Source of the DNA: Dipteris shenzhenensis
Taxonomy: Eukaryota; Polypodiophyta; Polypodiopsida; Gleicheniales
Assembly: GCA_047967505.1 (NCBI GenBank)
Contig: CM106541.1
Length of the DNA stretch: 64,000 nucleotides
Strand: one strand, 5' to 3'
Shown here: piece by piece, positions 10,946-20,632 of the stretch
Position numbering within the stretch: position 1 is the first letter of the stretch
Layout of the letters: each line of letters opens with the position of its first letter
Position numbers and translations under genes: made by a program
The notes under the pieces: model-generated
Seen by the model: only the letters and a program-made list of their open reading frames with translations
Databases searched by the model: none
What the model was told of the DNA's origin: nothing

Positions 10946-12629
10946 CAGCTTGTTTTATGGTGTTAAAACTTTCCTGTTGATTCTGTCCGCAAATAAAAGG
11001 TACTTTATCTGAGGTCAGATCAGTCAATGGCGATACTATTCCGGAATATCCTTTGATATGCCTTCTATAAAACTGGACAAATCCCAAGAATGATCGCAAC
11101 AACGCGGTCAGACTCTGAGGGATTGGCCAAGTTAGTATCGCAGCCACTTTCTTCGGATCCATTTCTACCCCCTGTGGAGTAATTATGAACCCTAAATATT
11201 CAAGCCTAACCATACACAGTATAGTTTTCTTTTTATTTGCATAGAGACTGGCTTAACTCAAAGTACTGAACAGTACTCTTAAGTGTTTACGATGCTCAGT
11301 AATACTTTTACTGAATATCAGGATATCGTCAATGAAATGTACTACGAACTTTCCGATATACGGACGCAGTAAATCATTCATAAGCATGACGAAGGTCGCT
11401 GGAGCATTGGTAAGTCCAAAGGGCATTACCAAAAACTCATAATGACCAAACCTGCTTCTGAAAGCGGTTTTATGCACATCCTCGGCTCTAATCCGGATTT
11501 GATGCTAGCCGCACTTGAGATCTATTTTGCTGAAAATCACGGCTCCATGTAATGCATCTAGCAAATCATCAATCCGAGCCATCGGATACCTGTGCTTAAC
11601 AGTGATATTATTCAATGCTCTGTAATCTATACAGAGGCGAAACGTATCATCCTTTTTCCTCTTTAATATCACTGGTGAAGCAAAAGGTGAGAAACTTGGT
11701 TGAATCTGCCCCAACTTGAGGTATTCTTCCAGTTGTCTACGCACCTCCGCCTCTTCAGCAAAACTCATTCTATAGGGAGGTCTATTTACAGGTTCTGCCC
11801 CCGGGATCAGTTCAATCTTATGCTGAACTTTCCGCTCTGGAGGTAACCCATAAGGTAGTTCATCCCTAAAACATTCAGAGAACTCCTCTGTTATAAGATT
11901 AGCCAGCTTGGCCATCTCACCTCTTTGCGTAACATCAGTGCTAGCCAAAGAATCATCCACCGGCTCTACCGATGCTGTGCAAAGGAATAAAAACTCTACT
12001 TGAGCCTTTCTGATTTCCATCACGGAAACCAACGGTCCCTGAGGTATATCTTTTTCACCTCGCAAGACATAAAGCACATCATTCATCTTGAATTGATATA
12101 CGTGCTTTTTCCAATCAATGGCTGGATTCTTCCTAGAATGCCACGCCATTCCCAGGGCTATATCTACATGAGCAAGCTTGGTCATTTCAAAATCAAGCTT
12201 CTCAGCATAGTCCTGAATCCGAAGCTCCAACTGGGTAACCCTTTGGTCCCATACTTCAGTTGAACTTCCATCTGCCATCTTGACTGTATACGCATAGTCA
12301 GATGGACTTGTTTTTAATTTCAGCCTCTTCACGAGCTTGGAGTTAATCACATTGTGAGTTGACGCCGAGTCAAACAACACAATGACATCATGACTGGCCA
12401 CTTGCCCTTTCATTTTAATTAACTCCGTATCATTGAAGGTTGTATACCCCGTTGCTGCGGGCTTAGATAGGATGTTATCAGGTGCACTCGTCACTAACTT
12501 AGCAACAGATACACATAACAAACAAGGTACTAACCTCTGAGAAGGTCCCGCCAGTTACATCTGCATATGTTCTGCATTGGGACTCTCCTGCATTTCTACG
12601 TCGCATTCAGATATTATCATATTAGCCGT
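10946..12629 (-). pseudogene. Ty3-B protease-RT, duplicated copy 1
   Basis: Open from 12521 to 11505, with protease ([13 protein letters not shown]), the linker and RT up to [13 protein letters not shown] at 11507-11505 replaces the tyrosine of KCGYHQI, exactly as in Ty3-A. RT continues ([17 protein letters not shown], then [10 protein letters not shown]) to a TAA at 11255-11253 shared by all three family members, then YLGFIIT and the first part of RNase H, where the 3-bp insertion AAC at about 11100 is tolerated. The copy ends abruptly at 10946 in the filler. It is closer to Ty3-A than copy 2 is. Confidence 0.85.
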
Positions 12630-13734
12630 GCGACGGTCTTTATTCAGTGGACAATCCTTCCACTGATGTCACTAAAGGCAGCCGAAGCACAATCCTTCTT
12701 TTCTAGCTTTCTCTTTTTGTTCAGGGGTCAACGAGGACTTTGACCAAGCCCGGGCGGCCATTGGAGTTATTTTCCTTTTCACCCCAACGGTGGTACTTGT
12801 TTTTACTGGTCCCTCAACCGGCTTCACCTGCTTGGTTTGGCCACTTGGCTGCGAGACACTTGTCTTTGAAACCCATTTCCTCGAAAATCCCCCTTTTTTC
12901 GGGTACTCATACTGAGTCCCTGCCTGCACAAATCCACCAGATCTGCCTCTGGCATCCTCATAGTTCAGGGCTACTGCAATAGATTCATCTAATGTAGTCA
13001 CATATTTAGCCCGAACTTCCATTTTGATTTTGTCGTTCAGTCCATAGATATAGTCTTTTAACTGAACCGACATAGGGAGAGGGTCTGTTATTTTCATGAC
13101 ACATTCCCTGAATTGGTCAGTGTACTCTGCCACTGACAGACTCCTCTGACGAAGATTTCTATAAGCATCCCAAGCTCGGGATTCTTCATCAGGTGGGAGA
13201 AAGTGTTTCTTGAATTCAGCTTTAAACCCCTCCCAGGTGGTTGGAGCAACTTGATCCTTCTGTTGCTTTATCCACCATCTATCCGCTGCCTCAACAAATA
13301 GGTGTGTGGCCTCGCGGATTTTCTTTAGATTGGATCTAATTTCACAAATGGCGAAGGCTTCTTCCCACTTGTGTAACCAAACCTCGATCACATTAGAGCT
13401 GCGCTCGGTCATCCGACCAGCGTACTTCTCCGGTCTATAATTAGCGATATTAGGCACTTTGACCCTTGCGCGCTCTAATGAATGTATACTGGGCTCTGGC
13501 TCTGCTGGAGCTTTGCCCTTATCAATTCTAGACGGTCTAGCCGACAACCATCTCCCTGATCTCATTTTGACCAGCATTCACTTGAAGCTGCTGGTTCATA
13601 ATCTGCTGTAAAGCATCCTCTAATATCGAAATCCTACCAATCAAAGTAGGTGCTGCATGATGTGACCTCTGTTGTGTAGACTGCACTCTAGACTCACTAG
13701 GATTCACCCTAGAATCTTGTCCTTCTGCCTCCAT
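12630..13734 (-). pseudogene. Ty3-B gag
   Basis: Gag begins at 13734 (MEAEGQDSR). An 8-bp deletion near 13547 relative to Ty3-A shifts the frame, so the product would stop at about residue 65. The next frame is open from 13577 to 12672 and carries the capsid motifs (KWEEAFAICE, WWIKQQKDQV, LPPDEESRAWDAYRN). The zinc knuckle is cut short after CFGCL: CAG-CGA in Ty3-A has become TAG-TGA (12674-12669), two adjacent C-to-T changes. Gag would normally form the virus-like particle shell. Confidence 0.88.
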
Positions 13735-14172
13735 AGTTTCAAAAGGGAAAATAGTTTTTTTTTTGTTTTTTTTGTTTTTTTTGTGGTTGTGGTGGATTTC
13801 CTTTTTTTTTATACAGAAAAGATAAACGACAATCCCTGCTGTATAGAACGAATCAATTGCAACTCAGAATTTTTTTTATAAAAGAGGAAAAAATGCTCCC
13901 TGGAATCTCCACGCAATTCGAGTTTATACGCTCCTGACTTTCGCGGTTATGGTCTCACTGAGAATAGCGATCCCAGTAAAATCACGTTTGAAGATCGCGG
14001 CGTCCATCCTGCTCTCTGCGCAGATGACGATATAGACATCGACTTAAATCTGCTCATTGCTCAGGCATGCGCGTCGCTCGTCTCTACTCCACGCTCGTGC
14101 TTCCACGACCCATCTCTGCTTGTATTGACCCGCGTCAATCAGTTGACGGTCACGTCCCTACCCTTACCTTCA
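13735..14172 (-). other. Ty3-B leader
   Basis: Non-coding leader between primer site and gag. Compared with the Ty3-A leader it lacks about 320 bp between two CGCTCCT copies and keeps one (13929-13935). That is a deletion through 7-bp microhomology. An oligo-T/G stretch near 13755-13795 is a low-complexity hotspot. Confidence 0.8.
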
Positions 14173-14184
14173 GCTCTGATACCA
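14173..14184 (-). promoter_or_regulatory. Ty3-B primer binding site (initiator tRNA-Met)
   Basis: The minus strand reads TGGTATCAGAGC, complementary to the 3' end of plant initiator tRNA-Met. It lies two bases from the 5' LTR. Confidence 0.92.
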
Positions 14185-14186
14185 AC

Positions 14187-14661
14187 TGTCAACGACTTAC
14201 ACTCTTGGCTTCTCTTCTTTACTCTTCCTACGTTAAATCAATCACGGGCGATGGCATATCGATTGTTCCACCCAGCCAAACTCTCGTGGATAGCAGATCA
14301 TCAGATTCCTACGTTCCTTCTTTATTTTCATGCTTATCCATGAGACCCTCAATTCCCTAGATAGTTCTCCTTGCCAAATGTCATCAATTTAGCCTCTCCA
14401 CTTGGTGCACCATTTTTTTACCCCTCTCTTGGGGCACATTAAAACCCACTTGCCCCTTGGCATTATTGCATATTTAGATGCACCTAGGCCTTAGCACTCA
14501 GAACTACCTAGTCAATGCCATTCCACCCTCACCTAGGACCTTGGCAGTTACTTCTCTTGACCATTTCAATTACACACATTAACTATTACAAAAGTTGGTC
14601 ATCTAAGAGAAAATGCCCACCGATCTATCCGAGGTCATGCTATCTCGGCTAGAGCATAACA
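14187..14661 (-). repeat. Ty3-B 5' LTR (475 bp)
   Basis: TG...CA ends; pairs with 6815-7287. The primer site lies on one side and the target duplication GCAGG on the other. Confidence 0.92.
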
Positions 14662-14666
14662 GCAGG
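14662..14666. repeat. Ty3-B target site duplication, right copy (GCAGG)
   Basis: Identical to 6810-6814 and directly next to the outer LTR end. Confidence 0.85.
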
Positions 14667-15330
14667 GGCCTTCGAATGCCTCGGAAGCGGTGCTTCTGCA
14701 GATCAGCAAGCGAGATGCGACCGGATATGCGGGCTATTGATTGACGTGACGCCTTCATGCTACGTAGACTATCATCCCGCTCCAAAATCATATATTGCCA
14801 ACTGTATGGCCTAGTTTCTTCAACGGCGCGCAGCCTGTTCCATATTCAGCCGTCCGTTAATTAAATGCTTTATTTAGAGTCGTCTTCCAGATCGTTGCCT
14901 TGGCAGACGCTGGATTCTCCGCCATCGCTCCTGACTTTCACGGTTATGGTCTCACTGAGAATAGTGATCCCAGTAAAACCACGTTTGAAGGTCGCGGCGT
15001 CCATCCTGCTCTCTGCGCAGATGACGATATAGACGCCAACTTAAACTCGACTTAAACTCCAGTCTTCTCTTCCGCCTCCACTTATGGCATGAAAGCTTTT
15101 GCCGACTCAAATCTGCTCATTGCTCAGGCATGCGCGTCGCTCGTCTCTACTCCACGCTCGTGCTTCCACGACCCATACTCCAGGAGCGGAACAGACAGAT
15201 TCATTGTGCGACGGCCAGTAGCCCTCGGGTCTTCACAAAGTTCTTGCTCGAGGCGATCCAATCTAAGCACCTCACCCAACTCGATAGACACCCCAACAAC
15301 ACAGCAACAATTTCTCTCCTTAGATTCGAG
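14667..15330 (-). other. Ty3-A leader, LTR-proximal part
   Basis: Non-coding. From 14926 to about 15175 it parallels the Ty3-B leader (13929-14110 and onward). The 14667-14925 part is the segment that Ty3-B has lost. Beyond about 15175 the sequence next to the primer site differs between the two elements. Confidence 0.75.
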
Positions 15331-15342
15331 GCTCTGATACCA
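15331..15342 (-). promoter_or_regulatory. Ty3-A primer binding site (initiator tRNA-Met)
   Basis: Minus strand TGGTATCAGAGC, two bases from the LTR end at 15345. Confidence 0.9.
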
Positions 15343-15344
15343 AC

Positions 15345-15786
15345 TGAAACAAGCCTAAACTAATTCAGGTCACGGGCGATGGCATATCGATTGTTCCACC
15401 CAGCCAAACTCTCGTGGATAGCAGATCGTCAGATACCTACGTTTCTTCGTTATTTTCATGCTTATCCATGAGACCCTCAATTCCCTAGATAGTTCTCCTT
15501 GCCAAATGTCATCAATTTAGCCTCTCCACTTGGTGCACCTTTTTACCCCTCTCTTGGGGCACATTAAAACCCAGTTGCCCCTTGGCATTATTACACATTT
15601 AGGTGCACCTAGGCCTTAGCACTCAGAACTACCTAGTCAATGCCATTCCACCCTCACTTAGGACCTTGGCAGTTACTTCTCTTGACCATTTCAATTACGC
15701 ACATTGACTATTACAAAAGTTGGTCATCTAAGAGAAAATGCCCACCGATCTATCCGAGGTCATGCTATCTCGGCTAGAGCATAACA
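15345..15786 (-). repeat. Ty3-A 5' LTR (442 bp)
   Basis: It starts TGTTATGC on the minus strand at 15786 and ends ...TTTCA at 15345. Most of it matches the Ty3-B LTRs, but the terminal stretch next to the primer site (15345-15375) is unrelated to the corresponding ~60 bp in Ty3-B. Confidence 0.88.
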
Positions 15787-16048
15787 AGTATCATATAGTA
15801 CCCCTCACCCAATGAAGCATTTTGTTTTGCCTTTACTACATTTTCCATTTAATGTATATCTATATTCGAGTACGTATACTTTTTTAAAAGGTACATATAA
15901 CTTTACAAGTAAGGTAATAGAGTTTATTACTTATAAGCTTCATACTTATTATCCCACATTAGTCGTATTTAGTCATTGATGGACATAGATCTTTTAATTT
16001 TGTTAGTAAAAAACTGTGGGTACATAATTGTAGGAACTAGTAGACACA
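15787..16048. other. AT-rich sequence without a recognised feature
   Basis: No coding signal, repeat or RNA gene was recognised. It lies between the Ty3-A 5' LTR and the first LINE of the train and could be original intron or intergenic DNA. Confidence 0.5.
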
Positions 16049-16941
16049 CATGTGGCCGATGTACTTCAGGATGATGGCACACTTTTATCTTTTTCTATGG
16101 CTGTTCACAAATATGGCTTGGGAGCTCATTATCATCCTTTATGGCATCGAATTTCAGCAATGCTCCAACCGTACTTGCCGGTACCCCATTTGGAACTTCA
16201 GAATCGTCTTGATGATTGGATATTACGCTCTCCTTCCTTATACGTCCGTCCTCTGAAGCTCTCACATATCACAGTGTCATCACTGTATAAAGTGTTATTA
16301 CCTCCGCCTTGGATTTCCCACAAAGCAAATACTGTTTGGCATATGGATCGCCCAATGAAGTGGTGGAGAAAAAGGCTGCGTCTCTGTTGGCATTACAAAG
16401 TCCCTCTTCGACAACAGCTTTTCCTATGGCGAGTTCTCATTGGCATTTTGCCATCCAGACAATTACTCGCACATAGACATATTGCTTCAGCTATTTGTCA
16501 CAGACGTTAGCACTCTGCTGAATCAGGTTTCATATCTTTTGGTCCTATTCAAATACTTCTGATCACATTGCCCTCATCAGATAGAGGCTTCGACAGCGAT
16601 TTCCTACTGTTACTTTTGGCAGATTTTTCTGGTTGTTTGGCTTTCATCCAGAGAGACAGGGTTTTGATTTATTTTTTGTATGGGTGCGCTATTGGACCCT
16701 ATGGACTTTATGGATGGATAGAAACCGTAGAGTCTTTGGTGATCCACTATTTTCATCTTTTCTTTTTTTCAAACGATCTCTGCAACAATCATTCTATGAT
16801 TGTTTTTAGACTCGTTTGATTGATCAGGATGTGTATACAGCTTATACTGAGATCTTCAGTTGAGTAGTAGCTACTTCTTTTTTTGAAGTAACTATGAATG
16901 TAATTATTCTATAGCAATAAAAGATTTCTTCTCACAAAAAA
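16049..16941 (+). mobile_element. LN1: 5'-truncated LINE, ORF2 C-terminus
   Basis: Plus-strand reading gives the end of a LINE ORF2, including the zf-RVT-type region after the RT: HYHPLWHRIS, VSSLYKVLLPPPW, MKWWRKRLRL and PLRQQLFLWRVLIG. Frameshifts and a stop near 16508 follow, then FSGCLAF/FYG-type tryptophan-rich sequence in other frames. The 3' end has an AATAAA near 16915, CTTCTCAC and poly-A (16936-16941), then (TG)n. It is the same family as LN13. The tail resembles that of LN11, so this may be the 3' end of that family. Confidence 0.8.
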
Positions 16942-16997
16942 GTGTGTGTGTGTGTGTGCACGCGCGCGCGTGTGTGTGTGGTGTGTGTGTGTGTGTG
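16942..16997. repeat. (TG)n microsatellite between LN1 and LN2
   Basis: GT repeats with a short CACGCGCG interruption start directly after the LN1 poly-A and end directly at the first LN2 base. Confidence 0.9.
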
Positions 16998-18803
16998 CTG
17001 ATGATTCATTCTTCATGCCAAGGAATTCTCAAAGTGATCTTTCTCGTTTGATGCATACACTGAATGATTTTGGCATAGCTGCTGGACTGCATATCAATTT
17101 TCAGAAATCAAAACTTCTAGCTTTGAAAGAAGCTGATTGGCATGCACTGTTTTGGCCAGGCCACATTATCTCTTCCCTTACTATTGTCAGACATCTCGGA
17201 TACCCCATTGGCTGGAATATTACTCCGCAGCAACAGCTCAAATGGGTGCTTCAAAAGATCAATAAGAAGCTGGAATACTGGCATTTGTCCACTTGGCCTC
17301 TACATGTTCGACTCCGGATAGTACAGTCCATCATTATGGCATATGTGCAATTTTATTTGCCTCTTCTTCCTTGGTCTTTCAAGCATTTGGCCTCTTATAT
17401 GTCCCAAGCTATGGAGATATTTTGGAAAAGCAAATCTCTTAAAAAAGCTTTGCGACTACTACCTATGCAGTCTATTTGTTCACCCAAGACTCATGGGGGG
17501 CTGAATATTCTCAATCTCCAGGTTCATATGTTGGCAAGAAAGAGCACTATGATTGCTGATTTTTTTCAGCAAAAACAACCATGGGCTATTATGTTAGCAG
17601 CTATGTGTGGAAACATGGCTTCCCATGCATATGGGCATTGGATTACAGATCACTGGGAAGCAGTTTTATCTACCTTTCAGGGAAAAATTCCTGGTTGCCC
17701 TGTTTCTACTGCTTTTCTTCATGATTGGAAGAGAATTCTTTCATATGCAAAATGGACAGGTGCTTCCTCTCATCATGGCAATTCTTTTCGATTGGAAAGC
17801 ATCCATTGGAGCAAGGTGTTTGCATCGCCTCTCGCTTTACAGGCACCTATCAAAGCATATAATCTCATGAAATTGGGCATAAGATTTGTTGGTGATGTTG
17901 TGGATCAACAAGGCTATACACTTTCATTTCCACAAGCTTGCAGGACATTCTCCTTGGGCCTGCATCATAGATCCATTTGGAGAACACTTTCAACTATGTT
18001 GCAGCCATTTGTTCCGGTTCCTCCACTGTTTGCACAGGACAGATTAATGGACTGGAATTTGACTTCTATACCTCCTGCTACACATACACTCTCGATACAC
18101 AATCTGACTTCCTCGAAGGTTTACAGATTTCTTCTTCCACAGCCATGGATTGACAAGCATGCCAACACTCTTTGGAATTTGGATAGGCCTTTATCTTGGT
18201 GGCAATCCCGTCTCATGAAAATCTGGAAAACCAAATTGCCATTGAAACAGAGGCTTTTCTTTTGGAGATGTATAGTGGGAGCCTTTTCCATTGGGGTGAA
18301 ATTGGCAGCTCGCCGCATTGCTTCTCCTTTCTGCCCCCGTTGCTCTCATCCCCGCGAGACAGTTCCTCACTTATTATGGTTTTGCCCGCACTCTCGCACA
18401 TTGATCACTCATGTTTCTCATTTACTGCGGCTTCGGTTCCCTTCTATCAGATTTGGGAAACTTTTCTGGATGTTTGGATGCTGCTCATCTCAGATGTCTC
18501 CATTACTCCTTTTCTTTCATTGGACTCGCTTTTGGGTATTATGGACCATCTGGACACAGAGACTGCATTCTAGGATGGGTCAACAGTTTCCTCAGGCATA
18601 TATTTTCTTCAGAATGTCCCTTAAGCAGTCTTTACATGACAGTCTTGCTGCAAGGGATTTGGATGCTAGCCTTGAAGTGTTCTCTACTTGTTTTTGAGTT
18701 CTTCTATCGGGCTCTCTTTCGGAGTTCTATGCTAGTGTGTGGGAGACTTCCCATATTGTAAATTCATGAGCTTATAAATACAATGGATTTTACCAAAAAA
18801 AAA
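16998..18803 (+). mobile_element. LN2: 5'-truncated LINE from the RT active site to poly-A
   Basis: The first LINE bases encode ADDSFFMP, the catalytic YADD box, directly after the TG array. A single open frame runs to the natural stop at 18697: AGLHINFQKSK, HLGYPIGW, WPLHVRLRIVQS, HGGLNILNL, then the zf-RVT-type region (LWNLDRPLSWWQ, LKQRLFFWRCIVG, FCPRCSHPRETVPHLLWFC with its Cys/His ligands) and a TCF terminus. The 3'-UTR ends AAATACAATGGATTTTACC plus A9 (18795-18803). The absence of any stop in 1.7 kb indicates a young copy. It is nearly identical to LN9. Confidence 0.9.
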
Positions 18804-18827
18804 GTGTGTGGTGTGTGTGTGGAAAAA

Positions 18828-18848
<21 letters not shown>
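18804..18848. repeat. (TG)n microsatellite between LN2 and LN3
   Basis: Two TG runs are separated by GGAAAAAG. The A5 may be an internal mutation or the trace of a further tail-only insertion. Confidence 0.85.
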
Positions 18849-18859
<11 letters not shown>

Positions 18860-19010
18860 CAGCGCGCGTTGGTGTGTGTGGGTGAGGAGGTGAGGCGACG
18901 AGTTGAGGAGGAGAGACGACGGCGAGAGAGACGAAGTGTGCGAGAGAGACGAAGGCGACGAGTCGAGGAGAAGACACGAGTCGAGGGTCTCCGCTCATCC
19001 CTGCGCTCTT

Positions 19011-19333
19011 CCGTACACGTCCGCGTCACGTTTCCGTTCATCCCTGAGTTATTCCGCTCGCTCCTGCGTTCTGCCCGTACAACTGTACGGACGCCGTACT
19101 TTTGTACGGACGCCGTACAGCCACACCTCTCTTTCTTTGCGTTGCTCCGTCGCGTCTGCTTGCCCTTCTTCCCCGTTGCACAGTCGTACCACTCGTCCTT
19201 TTCCGTACATATAGTCTTGCCTGCTGCGTCAGCCGCCCTTTCCACCTCTGAAATCCGTACAGTCTTTACTCTCCCTGCCTCCTCCTTCATTCCGTACAGC
19301 TCGCATCTCTAGCCTGTTCTTCGTCCGTACAGC
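19011..19333. promoter_or_regulatory. CCGTAC cluster in the LN3 5'-UTR
   Basis: Eight CCGTAC on the plus strand (near 19011, 19075, 19093, 19112, 19203, 19255, 19291, 19325) and two in reverse (near 19085, 19104), including spaced inverted pairs. CCGTAC is the core site of plant SBP-box (SPL) factors. A regulatory role is inferred. Confidence 0.6.
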
Positions 19334-19379
19334 CCTTCTTTGTCTCCGCCCTTCCTTCAATCCTGCCCTGTTTCTCTTC

Positions 19380-20585
19380 ATGGAAGATCAGTTCAAAAGC
19401 TACTCTCGCAAGGAGTCGACCCGGGACTCCAAAAGACAACAGGTTGATTTTTCTACTACAGATTCTGTCGACGCTCACTATGTTTTTGACATGCTTAAAG
19501 ATGAATTTCAGTACAGCCGGAAGGAGTGGGCCAAACCTCCCCCGGCCATCAAATACAAGTTGAAGCTTCCATCATTGGTTGCTCCTCTTCGAAAATTCTC
19601 TCAGCAAGCAGTTATCATCTTCTTCCCAGGAAAGTTACCTTCAGCAAATGATGTGGCTCAGTGGGTTCAGGCATTGTTGGGAGGCTGCTTTGTTGAAGGG
19701 GTATATTTTGCTTCTAGGGGTTTTTATGAGGTGCACTTTTCGGATGCCTCATATCGCCAGCAGATTTTGGAGATGTCGCCCCTTTTCTATGGCAGACAAA
19801 TGGTGCATGTCATGCCATGGTCGCCAAACAAAGATTACCACAGCCTCATTCGACATCACTGCCCCGTATGGGTTGAGGTAGTGGATTTTCCAGACTATAT
19901 GAGGGCTGAGTTACCAAGTTTGGCAGCCACTTTGGGGCAAGTTGTATGCCCACCCCGCCCTTCGGGTAATCGCAATCGCTTTTGTATTCTTTGGGATAGA
20001 GATCACCCAACCCCTCCTTCCATTGCGGTAGAAGTGGAGGATGTTCCCCTTGGTGAAAAATATTTTGACTTGAAATGGGGAGTTTTTGCAGGTGCTTGTT
20101 TCACATGCCATAAGTTTGGCCACTTAGCCTCACAGTGTCCTGCAGTTCTGCATCAGCTCCCACCCACAGCTATTGCTCCAGAAAATACTCCCCCTCCGAC
20201 TTATGCCTCGGGGTCTAAGGCAATGCCTACCAAACTGGGTGATGTGGCTCTCAAATCTGTCCCTTCCAAAGAAAATGTACTTCAGGTTTCAGCTAAGCAA
20301 AAGGATAAGGGTAAGGGCAAAATTTCAGAATCTCATGTCTCTCCCCAGGGTGCCTGGCAGCAACCCAAAAAGGTATTTGCTCTCAAACCACGTCCACTAC
20401 AATCTCGCCATTGGGATGCTTCAATTTCTACCCCTGGTCAGACCTCTTCCCCTGCTGACAGCCTTGCTTCTCAACTGTGGGTTGATGTGCTAAAAAGAGG
20501 CATCCCTGTATGTGATAATGATGAGGATCATAGAGCTAATGATCCAGGAGCCCAGGTGGATGTTGATGTCATGGCTGAGGCCTGA
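19380..20585 (+). CDS. LN3 ORF1 protein, DUF4283 and zinc knuckle
   Basis: The frame is open for 401 residues and starts MEDQFKSYSRKE. Residues ~60-185 fit the DUF4283 RNA-binding-type domain of plant LINE ORF1 (VIIFFPGKLPSANDVAQW, then GFYEVHFSDA, LFYGRQMVHVMPWSP and VWVEVVDFP). A CCHC zinc knuckle follows near residue 240 (CFTCHKFGHLASQC, CX2CX4HX4C). The C-terminal 130 residues are basic and low in predicted structure, with a QQPKKVFALKPRP block conserved in the sister elements. It is the only complete ORF1 in the window. The protein should coat LINE RNA during target-primed reverse transcription. ORF2 follows after 47 bp in another frame. Confidence 0.88.
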   Translation: MEDQFKSYSRKESTRDSKRQQVDFSTTDSVDAHYVFDMLKDEFQYSRKEWAKPPPAIKYKLKLPSLVAPLRKFSQQAVIIFFPGKLPSANDVAQWVQALLGGCFVEGVYFASRGFYEVHFSDASYRQQILEMSPLFYGRQMVHVMPWSPNKDYHSLIRHHCPVWVEVVDFPDYMRAELPSLAATLGQVVCPPRPSGNRNRFCILWDRDHPTPPSIAVEVEDVPLGEKYFDLKWGVFAGACFTCHKFGHLASQCPAVLHQLPPTAIAPENTPPPTYASGSKAMPTKLGDVALKSVPSKENVLQVSAKQKDKGKGKISESHVSPQGAWQQPKKVFALKPRPLQSRHWDASISTPGQTSSPADSLASQLWVDVLKRGIPVCDNDEDHRANDPGAQVDVDVMAEA

Positions 20586-20632
20586 CAGTTTATACTCTAT
20601 TCTGCCTTTTGGTTTGACTGTACATATCTTTT

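Larger units (their letters stand above)
6815..14661 (-). mobile_element. Ty3-B: Ty3/gypsy chromovirus-type element with both LTRs and TSD
   Basis: The 7.85-kb element has paired LTRs (14187-14661 and 6815-7287), a primer binding site complementary to initiator tRNA-Met (14184-14173), a polypurine tract (7301-7288) and GCAGG target duplications. Order on the minus strand: leader, gag, protease-RT copy 1, a 51-bp patchwork junction, protease-RT copy 2, RNase H-integrase, and an integrase C-terminus with chromodomain-like sequence. Without the duplication it would be about 6.1 kb. Several frameshifts and stops make it non-autonomous today. Confidence 0.92.
2566..15786 (-). mobile_element. Ty3-A: Ty3/gypsy chromovirus-type element, 3'-truncated and split by Ty3-B
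   Basis: Read on the minus strand, Ty3-A begins with its 5' LTR (15786-15345), a tRNA-iMet primer site (15342-15331) and a leader (15330-14667). It is interrupted by Ty3-B (14661-6815), resumes at 6814 and continues through gag and pol to an integrase that breaks off near 2600. The leader is continuous across the insertion once the 5-bp duplication is removed. The relationship is shown by GCAGG on both sides of Ty3-B and by the polypurine tract next to the LTR at 7287. The 3' LTR is absent. Pol order PR-RT-RH-INT identifies Ty3/gypsy. Confidence 0.85.

Noticed and set aside
16946-16997. Start of an ORF at a methionine inside the TG array (MCVCARARV...)
   Set aside because: The TG/CG repeat is translated by chance in frame with the truncated LN2; real LINE coding begins at 16998.
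18732-19290. Minus-strand His/Thr-rich and Arg-rich frames over the LN3 5'-UTR
   Set aside because: They come from the TG microsatellite and AG-rich UTR; the supported ORF1 is on the plus strand at 19380.
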